From Streptomyces sp. SID3212 (GTDB taxonomy: Bacteria > Actinomycetota > Actinomycetes > Streptomycetales > Streptomycetaceae), in assembly GCF_009865405.1 (NCBI RefSeq), contig NZ_WWJY01001138.1, positions 1 to 44,278 on the forward strand: 44,278 nt of DNA. Direction: 5' to 3'. The position numbers and the translations under genes are program-made. How positions within the stretch are numbered: the stretch's first letter is position 1; each line of letters begins with the position of its first letter. Below the pieces are notes generated by a model. That model was given only the letters and a program-made list of their open reading frames with translations, was not told the origin of the DNA and did no database searches. This document shows positions 18,076-27,066 of this stretch, piece after piece.

Positions 18076-21000
18076 ATGGCCTCGTCGCCAGCACCCTCCA
18101 CCGACAGCAAGAGCCGGATCGCCGCCCTCCGTGAGGCACTCGCCACACGCGTGGTGGTCGCCGACGGCGCGATGGGCACGATGCTCCAGGCGCAGGACCC
18201 CACGATGGAGGACTTCGAGCAGCTGGAAGGCTGCAACGAGATCCTCAACGTGACCCGCCCGGACATCGTCCGGCACGTCCACGAAGAGTATTTCGCCGTC
18301 GGGGTCGACTGCGTCGAGACCAACACCTTCGGCACGAACTACGCCGCCCTCGCCGAGTACGACATCGCCGACCGGGTCTTCGAGCTGGCCGAGGCGGGCG
18401 CCAGGATCGCCCGCGAGGTCGCCGACGAGTTCACCACCAATACCGGACAGCAGCGCTGGGTCCTCGGCTCCATGGGCCCCGGCACCAAACTGCCGACCCT
18501 CGGCCACGCCCCGTACCTCACCCTGCGCGACGCCTACCAGCAGAACGCCGAAGGCATGATCGCCGGCGGTGCGGACGCCCTCCTGGTGGAGACCACCCAG
18601 GACCTGCTCCAGACCAAGGCCGCCGTCCTCGGCGCGCGGCGCGCCCTGACGGCCACCGGCGCGAACCTCCCGATCATCTGCTCGGTGACGGTCGAGACGA
18701 CCGGCACGATGCTCCTCGGCTCCGAGATCGGCGCGGCCCTCACCGCCCTGGAACCCCTCGGCATCGACATGATCGGCCTCAACTGCGCCACCGGGCCCGC
18801 CGAGATGAGCGAGCACCTGCGCTACCTCGCCCGGCACTCCCGCATCCCGCTGTCCTGCATGCCCAACGCCGGCCTCCCCGTCCTCGGCAAGGACGGCGCG
18901 CACTACCCGCTCTCCGCCGCCGAACTGGCCGACGCGCAGGAGACCTTCGTCCGCGAGTACGGCCTCTCCCTCGTCGGCGGCTGCTGCGGTACGACCCCCG
19001 AGCACCTGCGCCAGGTCGTGGAGCGCGTCCGCGACGCGGTGCCCACGGTCCGCGACCCCCGCCCCGAGCCGGGCGCCGCGTCCCTCTACCAGACCGTGCC
19101 GTTCCGCCAGGACGCGGCCTTCCTCGCCATCGGCGAGCGGACGAACGCCAACGGGTCGAAGAAGTTCCGCGAGGCCATGCTCGAAGGCCGCTGGGACGAC
19201 TGCGTCGAGATGGCCCGCGACCAGATCCGCGAAGGCGCCCACCTGCTGGACCTCTGCGTCGACTACGTCGGCCGCGACGGCGCCGCCGACATGGCCGAAC
19301 TCGCCGGCCGCTTCGCCACCGCCTCCACCCTCCCGATCGTCCTCGACTCCACCGAACTCCCCGTCCTGCGCGCGGGCCTGGAGAAGCTCGGCGGACGCGC
19401 CGTCATCAACTCCGTCAACTACGAGGACGGCGACGGGCCCGAGTCCCGCTTCCACAAGGTCACCGAACTCGCCGTCGAGCACGGCGCCGCCCTCATCGCG
19501 CTCACCATCGACGAGGAGGGCCAGGCCCGTACCCCCGAGCACAAGGTCGCCATCGCCGAACGGCTCATCGAGGACCTCACCGGGAACTGGGGCGTCCACG
19601 AGTCCGACATCCTCATCGACACCCTGACCTTCACCATCTGCACCGGCCAGGAGGAGTCCCGCAAGGACGGCATCGCCACCATCGACGCCATCCGCGAACT
19701 CAAGCGCCGCCACCCCGACGTCCAGACCACCCTCGGCCTGTCCAACATCTCCTTCGGCCTCAACCCGGCCGCCCGCGTCGTCCTCAACTCCGTCTTCCTC
19801 GACGAGTGCGTCAAGGCGGGACTGGACTCGGCGATCGTGCACGCCTCGAAGATCCTGCCCATCGCCCGCCTGGAGGAGGAGCAGGTCAAGGTCGCCCTCG
19901 ACCTCATCTACGACCGGCGCGAAGAGGGCTACGACCCGCTCCAGAAGCTCATGGCGCTCTTCGAGGGCGTCAACATGAAGTCGATGAAGGACGGCCGCGC
20001 CGAGGAGTTGCTGGCCCTCCCGCTGAACGAGCGGCTGGAGCGCCGCATCATCGACGGCGAGAAGAACGGCCTGGAGGCCGACCTCGCCGCGGCGCTGGAG
20101 GAACGGCCCGCCCTGGACATCGTCAACGACACCCTGCTGAACGGCATGAAGGTCGTCGGCGAACTCTTCGGCTCCGGCCAGATGCAGCTCCCGTTCGTGC
20201 TCCAGTCCGCCGAGGTCATGAAGACCGCGGTCGCCTATCTGGAACCGCACATGGAGAAGAGCGATGCCGACGGCAAGGGCACCATCGTGCTCGCCACCGT
20301 CCGCGGCGACGTCCACGACATCGGCAAGAACCTCGTCGACATCATCCTCTCCAACAACGGCTACAACGTGGTCAACCTCGGCATCAAGCAGCCGGTCTCC
20401 GCGATCCTGGAGGCCGCCGAGGAACACCGCGCGGACGTCATCGGCATGTCGGGTCTGCTGGTGAAGTCGACCGTGATCATGAAGGAGAACCTCCAGGAGC
20501 TCAACCAGCGCCGGATGGCCGCCGACTACCCGGTCATCCTCGGCGGAGCCGCCCTCACCCGCGCCTACGTCGAACAGGACCTCCACGAGATCTACGAGGG
20601 CGAGGTCCGCTATGCCCGCGACGCGTTCGAGGGCCTGCGCCTGATGGACGCCCTCATCGCCGTCAAGCGCGGCGTCCCCGGCGCCACCCTCCCCGAGCTG
20701 AAGCAGCGCCGCGTCAAGGCCACCACCAACACCGTCGTGGAGGAGCGCCCGGAGGAGGGCGCCGCCCGCTCCGACGTCGCCACCGACAACCCGCTGCCCA
20801 CCCCGCCGTTCTGGGGCACCCGCGTCGTCAAGGGCATCCAGCTCAAGGAGTACGCCTCCTGGCTGGACGAGGGCGCCCTCTTCAAGGGCCAGTGGGGCCT
20901 CAAGGAAGCCCGCAAGGGCGGCCCGACGTACGAGGAGCTCGTCGAGACCGAGGGCCGGCCCCACCTGCGCGGCTGGCTCGACCAGCTGCACACCGGCGGC

Positions 21001-21585
21001 ATGCTCGAAGCGGCCGTCGTCTACGGCTACTTCCCCTGCGTCTCCAAGGGCGACGACCTCATCCTCCTCGGCGAGGACGGCTCGGAGCGCACCCGCTTCA
21101 CCTTCCCCCGCCAGCGCCGGGGCCGCCGCCTCTGCCTGGCCGACTTCTTCCGCCCCGAGGAGTCCGGCGAGACGGACGTCGTCGGCCTCCAGGTCGTCAC
21201 CGTCGGCAGCAGGATCGGCGAGACCACCGCCGAACTCTTCGAGAAGAACGCCTACCGCGACTACCTCGAACTGCACGGCCTCTCCGTCCAGCTCGCCGAG
21301 GCCCTCGCCGAGTACTGGCACGCCCGCGTCCGCTCCGAACTGGGCTTCGCCGGGGAGGACCCGGCCGAGGTGGAGGACATGTTCGCGCTCAAGTACCGGG
21401 GCGCCCGCTTCTCCCTCGGGTACGGGGCCTGCCCCGACCTGGAGGACCGGGCGAAGATCGCCGAGCTGCTCCGGCCCGAGCGCATCGGCGTCCAGCTCTC
21501 CGAGGAGTTCCAGCTCCACCCAGAGCAGTCCACGGACGCGATCATCATCCACCACCCCGAGGCGAAGTACTTCAACGCCCGCTGA
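18076..21585 (+). CDS. metH: Cobalamin-dependent methionine synthase
   Basis: A 1169-residue modular enzyme that transfers a methyl group from methyltetrahydrofolate through cob(I)alamin to homocysteine. Domains run in the usual order. The homocysteine-binding barrel (about 12-330) ends with the zinc cysteines GGCCGTTPEH. The pterin barrel (about 350-620) has ERTNANGSKKFREAML. A helical cap follows, then the Rossmann B12 domain with DVHDIGKN (cobalt-ligand His) near residue 755. The C-terminal reactivation domain binds S-adenosylmethionine. The ATG is chosen for GGGAG 7 bp upstream and the short variable N-terminus. No cobalamin riboswitch is recognisable in the 231 bp before it. Confidence 0.96.
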   Translation: MASSPAPSTDSKSRIAALREALATRVVVADGAMGTMLQAQDPTMEDFEQLEGCNEILNVTRPDIVRHVHEEYFAVGVDCVETNTFGTNYAALAEYDIADRVFELAEAGARIAREVADEFTTNTGQQRWVLGSMGPGTKLPTLGHAPYLTLRDAYQQNAEGMIAGGADALLVETTQDLLQTKAAVLGARRALTATGANLPIICSVTVETTGTMLLGSEIGAALTALEPLGIDMIGLNCATGPAEMSEHLRYLARHSRIPLSCMPNAGLPVLGKDGAHYPLSAAELADAQETFVREYGLSLVGGCCGTTPEHLRQVVERVRDAVPTVRDPRPEPGAASLYQTVPFRQDAAFLAIGERTNANGSKKFREAMLEGRWDDCVEMARDQIREGAHLLDLCVDYVGRDGAADMAELAGRFATASTLPIVLDSTELPVLRAGLEKLGGRAVINSVNYEDGDGPESRFHKVTELAVEHGAALIALTIDEEGQARTPEHKVAIAERLIEDLTGNWGVHESDILIDTLTFTICTGQEESRKDGIATIDAIRELKRRHPDVQTTLGLSNISFGLNPAARVVLNSVFLDECVKAGLDSAIVHASKILPIARLEEEQVKVALDLIYDRREEGYDPLQKLMALFEGVNMKSMKDGRAEELLALPLNERLERRIIDGEKNGLEADLAAALEERPALDIVNDTLLNGMKVVGELFGSGQMQLPFVLQSAEVMKTAVAYLEPHMEKSDADGKGTIVLATVRGDVHDIGKNLVDIILSNNGYNVVNLGIKQPVSAILEAAEEHRADVIGMSGLLVKSTVIMKENLQELNQRRMAADYPVILGGAALTRAYVEQDLHEIYEGEVRYARDAFEGLRLMDALIAVKRGVPGATLPELKQRRVKATTNTVVEERPEEGAARSDVATDNPLPTPPFWGTRVVKGIQLKEYASWLDEGALFKGQWGLKEARKGGPTYEELVETEGRPHLRGWLDQLHTGGMLEAAVVYGYFPCVSKGDDLILLGEDGSERTRFTFPRQRRGRRLCLADFFRPEESGETDVVGLQVVTVGSRIGETTAELFEKNAYRDYLELHGLSVQLAEALAEYWHARVRSELGFAGEDPAEVEDMFALKYRGARFSLGYGACPDLEDRAKIAELLRPERIGVQLSEEFQLHPEQSTDAIIIHHPEAKYFNAR

Positions 21586-21682
21586 CCCGGACGCGAGCAC
21601 GCTCCGGCCCGCCCTGACCCGTGACCTGCCGCATCCGGCGCGCGCGGAGATCGGCGGGGCCGTACACTTATCGGTCCAGCGC

Positions 21683-21733
21683 AGGCCGGTCGCCTGTCCC
21701 GGGGGGTTTCCCCGTGGAACAGGCGACCGGCCT
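21683..21733 (+). promoter_or_regulatory. Long hairpin in the 5' region of the HAD gene
   Basis: A perfect 15-bp outer stem (21683-21697 with 21719-21733) encloses 21 nt, including a short inner CGGGG/CCCCG stem. It begins about 15 bp after a TACACT -10-like element (21663-21668) and ends 13 bp before the GGAGG ribosome-binding site of the HAD gene. It may be the metH terminator, a transcription attenuator or an mRNA element. Confidence 0.6.
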
Positions 21734-21759
21734 TCCCGTCCCTCACGGAGGTGTGCCGG

Positions 21760-22461
21760 ATGACCAGTACGGTCCCCGCATCGTTGACCCGTACGGCCGA
21801 AGGCTCCGCCCTTCAGGCCGTCCTTCTCGACATGGACGGCACCCTGGTCGACACCGAAGGGTTCTGGTGGGACGCCGAGGTGGAGGTCTTCAAGGATCTC
21901 GGCCACGCCCTCGACGAGTCCTGGCGCCACGTGGTCGTCGGCGGCCCCATGACCCGCAGCGCGGCCTTCCTCATCGAGGCCACCGGCGCCGCGGTCACCC
22001 TGGCCGAGCTGACCGTACTGCTCAACGACAAGTTCCAGGAACGGATCGGCCTCGGCGTCCCGATGATGCCCGGCGCGGCGAGACTCCTGGCCGAACTGGC
22101 CGCCCACGACGTCCCCACCGCCCTGGTCTCCGCCTCCCACCGGCGCATCATCGACCGGGTCCTGCTCTCGCTCGGACCGCGGTACTTCGCCCTCACCGTC
22201 GCCGGCGACGAGGTGCCCCGTACCAAACCGCACCCCGACCCCTACCTGATCGCCGCCCGCGGCCTGGGAGCCGACCCGGCGCGCTGCGCGGTCATCGAGG
22301 ACACCGCCACCGGCGTGGCCTCGGCGGAGGCGGCCGGCTGCAAGGTCGTCGCGGTGCCCTCCGTCGCCCCGATCGCGCCCTCCGAGGGCCGCTCGGTCGT
22401 CACCTCCCTCGAAGAGATCGACCTCGACTTCCTGCGCGGTCTGATGACACCGCGCGACTGA
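21760..22461 (+). CDS. HAD-superfamily hydrolase (phosphatase/phosphomutase-like)
   Basis: A 233-residue haloacid-dehalogenase hydrolase. The nucleophile D24 and acid D26 sit in LLDMDGTLVDTEGFWW. The helical cap follows. Motif II serine/threonine is in TALVSASHR, the motif III lysine in RTKPHPDPYL, and the motif IV acidic residues in VIEDTATGVASAEAAG. The cap type and KPHPDPY motif are those of the beta-phosphoglucomutase/phosphoglycolate phosphatase group. The substrate is unknown. ATG 21760 is preferred over GTG 21751 because GGAGG overlaps the latter and is spaced 8 bp from the former. It follows metH by 174 bp but is separated by the hairpin at 21683-21733, so co-transcription is uncertain. 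Confidence 0.88.
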   Translation: MTSTVPASLTRTAEGSALQAVLLDMDGTLVDTEGFWWDAEVEVFKDLGHALDESWRHVVVGGPMTRSAAFLIEATGAAVTLAELTVLLNDKFQERIGLGVPMMPGAARLLAELAAHDVPTALVSASHRRIIDRVLLSLGPRYFALTVAGDEVPRTKPHPDPYLIAARGLGADPARCAVIEDTATGVASAEAAGCKVVAVPSVAPIAPSEGRSVVTSLEEIDLDFLRGLMTPRD

Positions 22462-22960
22462 GTCCCACTGCGCGTGGTTATTGGATACAATCGGAAACTC
22501 ATCGCATCGGGTCGTGTATTTTCCGTGACCCGGACGGCGCCGCCGTGACGTCGGCTCACGGTTCAAGCAGTGAGCTTTATCACGCTCCAGCGGGCCGCTG
22601 GGGGCTGGCGCACCGGCCACATGCCTGATGGGCGGCGGCTTCGATGGGCCCTTGTGTCCCGATTGGTCAAGGCGTGTACGAAACCTGCCGGAGCCGGTAC
22701 ATCAACTCGCCGCTATGGGCGGTCACTTTGTGATGACGGGCCACTTCGGCCCCGGTCCGGCCCTCCCGGCGCCTCGGACTAATCTCGTCGCGAGTACTTC
22801 GCCGCACCAGCAGCATGTCCCGGCGCCCGCCAAATCGCCGCGACGACAGGACCGATCGCCCTGTATCCCGGCCCGATCGCACTGCCCCGAACGGGTGGCG
22901 GCGGCGGAGTCTCCCATTTGCACCGCTGTATCCCAGTGCCGGATGAGGAGTACGTCCAGG
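22462..22960 (+). other. 499-bp intergenic region without a convincing gene
   Basis: No ORF here has actinobacterial coding character. Visible items are a near-consensus -10 TACAAT (22486-22491), a second TAATCT (22780-22785), and a short 6-bp stem (22554-22559 with 22570-22575) followed by TTTAT. There is also a 9-bp direct repeat CTGTATCCC at 22861-22869 and 22926-22934, close to the following binding-protein gene. The length would allow a long leader or a small RNA, but nothing identifies one. Confidence 0.5.
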
Positions 22961-24568
22961 ATGAACCGCAAGACTTTGGTGCTGTCGGCCGTGGTCGGCC
23001 TGCTCGCGCCCGTGCTCGCCGGTTGTGGCGGCTCGGACGGCGGCTCAGGCGGCGGTGATGCCATTGTCGTGGGCACCACGGACCCGTTCGTGGCGACCAA
23101 GGAAGCCCCGGCCCCCGTCGACCCGGCGTACACCTACGACACCAACACCTGGAACCTTCTCAAGCAGACGATCCAGACGCTGCTCTACATCCCGCGCGGC
23201 GGCGGTGAGCCCATGCCGGACGCCGCCAGCCAGTGCGGCTTCACCGACACCGGCAGCGAGAGCTACCGCTGCACCCTGCGCTCGGGCCTCACGTTCTCCA
23301 ACGGCGACCCGATCACCGCCGAGGACGTCAAGTACTCCATCGAGCGCGTCAGCAACATCAACGACCCCAACGGGGCCGTCGGTCTGCTGGCCAACATCGA
23401 CAAGATCGAGACCAGCGGCGACAACGGGGTGATCTTCCACCTCAAGACGGCGGACGCCACGTTCCCGTACAAGCTCTCGACCCCCATCGCCGGCATCATC
23501 GACCCCAAGGTCTACGCGCCGAAGAAGCTCCTCGAAGGCTTCAAGATCGAGGGCTCGGGACCGTACACCTTCAAGGCGGAGGTGAAGGACGGCAAGATGC
23601 TCAAGGCCGTCTACACCAAGAACCCGCATTACAAGGGCGCGCTGAAGCTCCAGAACAGCAAGGTCGAGATCCGCTACTTCCCGACCGCCGAAGAGATGGC
23701 CGCCGCCCTGAAGAAGGGCGACATCGACGTGATGAACCGTTCGATGACGCCCAAGCAGATCCAGGACATGCAGGCCAAGCCGGACGACACGATCAACCTG
23801 ACCGAGATACCCGGCCAGGAGATCCGCTACCTCGCCTTCAACACCAACGCGCCGGTCGTCAAGGAGAAGGCCGTACGCCAGGCGATCGCGTCCGTCGTCA
23901 ACCGCGGCGACCTCATCAAGAAGGTCTACGGCCCGATGGCCGACCCGCTCTACTCCGTCATCCCGTCCGGCATCACCGGGCACACCAACTCGTTCTTCAA
24001 CGAGTACGGCGACGGGAACAAGGCGGAAGCGGCGAAGTTCCTCTCCGAGGCGGGCATCGCGACCCCGGTGAAGTTCACGCTCAACTACACCACCGACCAC
24101 TACGGTGCCGCGACGAAGAGCGAATTCGAGACACTTCGGGATCAGCTGAACTCCAGCGGCCTGTTCTCCGTGGATCTCAAGGGCGAACCGTGGGCGACCT
24201 TCCTTCCCAAGAAGAACGAAGGCAAGTTCCCGGTCTTCGGCCTCGGGTGGTTCCCCGACTTCCCGGACCCGGACAACTACATCGCACCGTTCCTGGACAA
24301 GGACAACATCCTCAGCAGCCCCTACGCCAACAAGAAGGCCATCGACCAGCTGATCCCCGAGTCGCGCCGTGAGGCCGACCGCAGCGCCGCGTCGAGCACC
24401 TTCGCCGAGCTCCAGAACATCGTCTCCACCGACGTACCGATGCTGCCGCTGTGGCAGGGCAAGCAGTACATCGCCGCGCGGGACGACATCTTCGGGGTGG
24501 AGTGGACGCTCGACTCGGGCGCCAACCTGCACCTCTGGGAACTGGGGCGTGGCACCGCCGGATCCTGA
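22961..24568 (+). CDS. Family-5 ABC solute-binding lipoprotein (paralogue 1)
   Basis: A 535-residue extracellular lipoprotein of the SBP_bac_5 (DppA/OppA/NikA) family. The lipobox LAGC gives C22 as the lipidated residue, followed by a Gly/Ser-rich linker. Family landmarks are the LRSGLTFSNGDPITAEDVKYSIERV block, FHLKTADATFPYKL, IEGSGPYTFK, the KAVRQAIASVVNRGDLIKKVYG segment, and the C-terminal LPLWQGKQYIAARDD. Start 22961 has GAGGAG 10 bp upstream; an in-frame ATG at 22943 would place that site inside the gene. It should bind oligopeptides or a nickel/opine-like ligand, but no permease or ATPase gene is nearby. A hairpin at 24574-24606 separates it from the paralogue downstream. Confidence 0.9.
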   Translation: MNRKTLVLSAVVGLLAPVLAGCGGSDGGSGGGDAIVVGTTDPFVATKEAPAPVDPAYTYDTNTWNLLKQTIQTLLYIPRGGGEPMPDAASQCGFTDTGSESYRCTLRSGLTFSNGDPITAEDVKYSIERVSNINDPNGAVGLLANIDKIETSGDNGVIFHLKTADATFPYKLSTPIAGIIDPKVYAPKKLLEGFKIEGSGPYTFKAEVKDGKMLKAVYTKNPHYKGALKLQNSKVEIRYFPTAEEMAAALKKGDIDVMNRSMTPKQIQDMQAKPDDTINLTEIPGQEIRYLAFNTNAPVVKEKAVRQAIASVVNRGDLIKKVYGPMADPLYSVIPSGITGHTNSFFNEYGDGNKAEAAKFLSEAGIATPVKFTLNYTTDHYGAATKSEFETLRDQLNSSGLFSVDLKGEPWATFLPKKNEGKFPVFGLGWFPDFPDPDNYIAPFLDKDNILSSPYANKKAIDQLIPESRREADRSAASSTFAELQNIVSTDVPMLPLWQGKQYIAARDDIFGVEWTLDSGANLHLWELGRGTAGS

Positions 24569-24573
24569 TCCCA

Positions 24574-24606
24574 CCGGCCGCGCGGACGGACCACCCGCGC
24601 GGCCGG
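24574..24606 (+). terminator. Hairpin between the two binding-protein genes
   Basis: A perfect 12-bp stem (24574-24585 with 24595-24606) and a 9-nt loop fill most of the 60-bp spacer. It may terminate or attenuate read-through, or protect the upstream mRNA end so the two proteins are made in unequal amounts. Confidence 0.7.
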
Positions 24607-24628
24607 CAGAAAGCACGAGGCACCACCT

Positions 24629-26218
24629 GTGAAGGCACTCAGCAACAAATGGACCAGCGCTCCGCTCGGAGCGGGGCTCGCGATCGCCCTGCTCGGCGGC
24701 TGCGGCACCCAGAGCCACGGGGGAGCGGCCGACACCGGCAGCGCCATCGTCGTCGGCATGTCGGACGACGTCCTGGCCACCGATCCGGCCTCGGGGTACG
24801 ACCCTGGATCCTGGCTCCTGTTCAACAACGTCTTCCAGTCCCTGCTGAGCTTCCCCAAGGGCGGCGCCGTCCCCCAGCCGGAAGCCGCGCGGGCCTGCGC
24901 GTTCGCGAACGGCAGCAGGACCTACCGCTGCACCCTGCGGGACGGACTCACCTTCAGCAACGGCGACTCCCTCACCTCCGAGGACGTCAAGTTCTCCTTC
25001 GAGCGGGCCCTCAGGATCGACGATCCCGCCGGGCCCGCGCCGCTGCTCTCCACGATCGGCTCCATCGCGACTCCGGACGCGCGGACCGTGATCTTCCACC
25101 TCAAGGTCCCCGACGCCACGTTCCCCAGCAAGATCGCGTCCGGCGCCGGCTCGATCGTCGACCACCGCGCCTACCCCGCGGACAGCCTCCGCAAGGACGG
25201 CAAGGCCGTCGGCTCGGGCCCGTACACCCTCACGTCGCTCGACACCTCCAAGGCCGTCTTCGGGGTCAACTCCCGCTACGACGGCACCGCCCAGGTGAAG
25301 AACTCGGGCATCACCCTGAGCCTGTTCCACGGGAACCAGAAGAAGCTGGCGACCGCGCTGGAGAAGGGTGACATCGATGTCGCGTACCGCGGCCTGACCG
25401 CCCCCGACATCGCGAAACTCCAGGACTCCACCGCCGCCTCCGACCAGGGCATCGACGTCGTCGAAGGCACCAGCGCCGAGGTCCAGCACCTCGTCTTCAA
25501 CATGGACGACCCCGTCACGGGACAACTCGGCGTACGTCAGGCCATCGCCTACCTGGTGGACCGCGACGCCCTCGTCAGCAAGGTCTACCGGTCCACGGCG
25601 ACCCCGCTCTACTCGATCGTCCCGGCCGGCATCACCGCCCACAACACGGCCTTCTTCGACCTGTACGGAGACAGCCCGCAGCCCGCCAAGGCCGCGCAGG
25701 CCCTGCGGTCCGCAGGCATCACCGGCAAGGTGAAACTCACCCTGTGGTCCACCCCGAGCCGCTACGGGCCCGCCACCGACCAGGAGTTCCGGGCCATCGC
25801 CGGACAGCTCGACGCGAGCGGCCTGTTCGACGCGCGCGTGCGCTCCGTCCCCTTCGACCAGTACGAGAAGGGCATCGCGGCCGGCAAGTACGGCGTCTAC
25901 GTCAAGGGATGGGTCCCGGACTACCCCGATCCGGACAACTTCACCCAGCCGTTCTTCGGCAAGGACAACGTCCTCCAGAACCACTACGAGAACCCCGACA
26001 TCACCGGCCGGATCATCCCCGACACCGCCGCCCAGGCCAACCGGGGCGCCACCGAGCGGGACTTCGGCGAACTCCAGGACGACGTCGCCCGCGACCTGCC
26101 GATCCTGCCCCTGTGGCAGGGCAAGCAGTACGCCGTCGCCTACGACAACGTCTCCGGACTGGAATGGACGCTCGACGCCTCGACCGTCTTCCGCTTCTGG
26201 GAGATCAGCAAGGACTGA
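24629..26218 (+). CDS. Family-5 ABC solute-binding lipoprotein (paralogue 2)
   Basis: A 529-residue lipoprotein closely related to the preceding gene. The lipobox LGGC gives C25. Blocks such as LRDGLTFSNGDSLTSEDVKFSFERAL, VPDATFPSKI, GSGPYTL and LPLWQGKQYAVAYD align directly with its neighbour. The starting GTG gives a normal signal peptide (KALSNKWTSAPLGAGLAIALL). The two genes are therefore a tandem duplication that has diverged, mainly in the ligand-facing middle third. As with paralogue 1, no cognate permease or ATPase is encoded nearby, so it must borrow a transporter from elsewhere or act as a sensor. Convergent terminators at 26223-26300 follow. Confidence 0.9.
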   Translation: MKALSNKWTSAPLGAGLAIALLGGCGTQSHGGAADTGSAIVVGMSDDVLATDPASGYDPGSWLLFNNVFQSLLSFPKGGAVPQPEAARACAFANGSRTYRCTLRDGLTFSNGDSLTSEDVKFSFERALRIDDPAGPAPLLSTIGSIATPDARTVIFHLKVPDATFPSKIASGAGSIVDHRAYPADSLRKDGKAVGSGPYTLTSLDTSKAVFGVNSRYDGTAQVKNSGITLSLFHGNQKKLATALEKGDIDVAYRGLTAPDIAKLQDSTAASDQGIDVVEGTSAEVQHLVFNMDDPVTGQLGVRQAIAYLVDRDALVSKVYRSTATPLYSIVPAGITAHNTAFFDLYGDSPQPAKAAQALRSAGITGKVKLTLWSTPSRYGPATDQEFRAIAGQLDASGLFDARVRSVPFDQYEKGIAAGKYGVYVKGWVPDYPDPDNFTQPFFGKDNVLQNHYENPDITGRIIPDTAAQANRGATERDFGELQDDVARDLPILPLWQGKQYAVAYDNVSGLEWTLDASTVFRFWEISKD

Positions 26219-26222
26219 CGGC

Positions 26223-26260
26223 GGGCCCTCCGGCGGCCGTCACCGGGCGCCGGAGGGCCC
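26223..26260. terminator. Terminator hairpin after the binding-protein pair
   Basis: A perfect 13-bp stem (26223-26235 with 26248-26260) and a 12-nt loop start 5 bp after the stop codon. Confidence 0.85.
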
Positions 26261-26268
26261 TCACCGGC

Positions 26269-26300
26269 CTCCCCGGGGGCCGTCGCCGCCCCCCGGGGAG
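26269..26300. terminator. Second terminator hairpin, serving the response regulator gene
   Basis: A perfect 11-bp GC-only-core stem (26269-26279 with 26290-26300) and a 10-nt loop lie just beyond the stop codon of the reverse-strand response regulator. Confidence 0.8.
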
Positions 26301-26310
26301 CCCGGAGGAC

Positions 26311-26982
26311 TCACTGCGCGCCGGGGCGTACCAGCCCGCTCTCGTACGCGTACACCGCCGCCTGCACCCGGTCGCGCAGCCCCAGCTTCGTCAGCACATG
26401 ACCCACGTGCGTCTTGACCGTCGTCTCGCTGACGAACAGGTCCGCGGCGATCTCCGCGTTCGACAACCCCCGCGCGACCAGCTTCAACACCTCGACCTCA
26501 CGGTCCGTCAGCGTATGCAGGGTGTCCGGCACCGCGTCCTCGCCCGACGGCAGATGGTCCGCGTACTTGTCCAGGAGCCGCCGCGTGATGCTCGGCGCGA
26601 GCATCGCCTCGCCCGCCGCCACCACCCGGATCGCCTGCACCAGCTCGTTCGCCGGCGCGTCCTTCAGCAGGAAACCGCTCGCCCCCGCCCGCAACGCCTC
26701 CACCACGTACTCGTCGAGGTCGAACGTCGTCAGGACCAGCACCTTCGCCGGACCGTCCCGGCCAGGACCGGTGATCTGCCGGGTCGCCTCCACCCCGTCC
26801 ATCCGGGGCATCCGGATGTCCATCAGCACCACGTCGGGCTGGAGCGCGCGCACCTGGTCGATGGCCTGAAGACCGTCCCCGGCCTCGCCGACGACCGCGA
26901 TGTCGCCCTCCGCCTCCAGGATCATCCGGAAGCCGGTGCGCAACAGCGGCTGGTCATCGACCAGTAGGACGCGGACAGTCAC
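26311..26982 (-). CDS. NarL/FixJ-type two-component response regulator
   Basis: A 223-residue regulator with an intact receiver domain (residues 1-120) and a C-terminal LuxR-type helix-turn-helix. Phosphorylation-site residues are visible: D9 and D10, D55 (VVLMDIRMP), the TT pair in VLTTFD, and the lysine in GFLLKDAP. The HTH reads LTDREVEVLKLVARGLSNAEIA and then SETTVKTHVGHVLTKLGLRDRVQ. GAAGGAGATCCC precedes the GTG start. Its sensor kinase is not adjacent: upstream on the same strand is the RecB-family nuclease (84 bp away) and downstream is a convergent gene. It is thus an orphan within this window, and its target is unknown. Confidence 0.92.
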   Translation of the reverse strand: MTVRVLLVDDQPLLRTGFRMILEAEGDIAVVGEAGDGLQAIDQVRALQPDVVLMDIRMPRMDGVEATRQITGPGRDGPAKVLVLTTFDLDEYVVEALRAGASGFLLKDAPANELVQAIRVVAAGEAMLAPSITRRLLDKYADHLPSGEDAVPDTLHTLTDREVEVLKLVARGLSNAEIAADLFVSETTVKTHVGHVLTKLGLRDRVQAAVYAYESGLVRPGAQ

Positions 26983-27066
26983 GGGATCTCCTTCGATAGA
27001 CCCGTCCCATTCTGCCCTGACCGCCCCACCCGGCAGCCGCCGGTCGTCCCTTCCCGCCTCTCCCCG

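Noticed and set aside
22554-22575. tRNA-like T-arm (GGTTCAAG within a short stem)
   Set aside because: The stem is 6 bp with a 10-nt loop. No acceptor, D or anticodon arms surround it.
17080-22620. Very long reverse-strand open frame covering metH and beyond
   Set aside because: Only the last 254 residues (gylR) have family character. The rest mirrors metH codons and is low-complexity, a known artefact of high-GC coding DNA.
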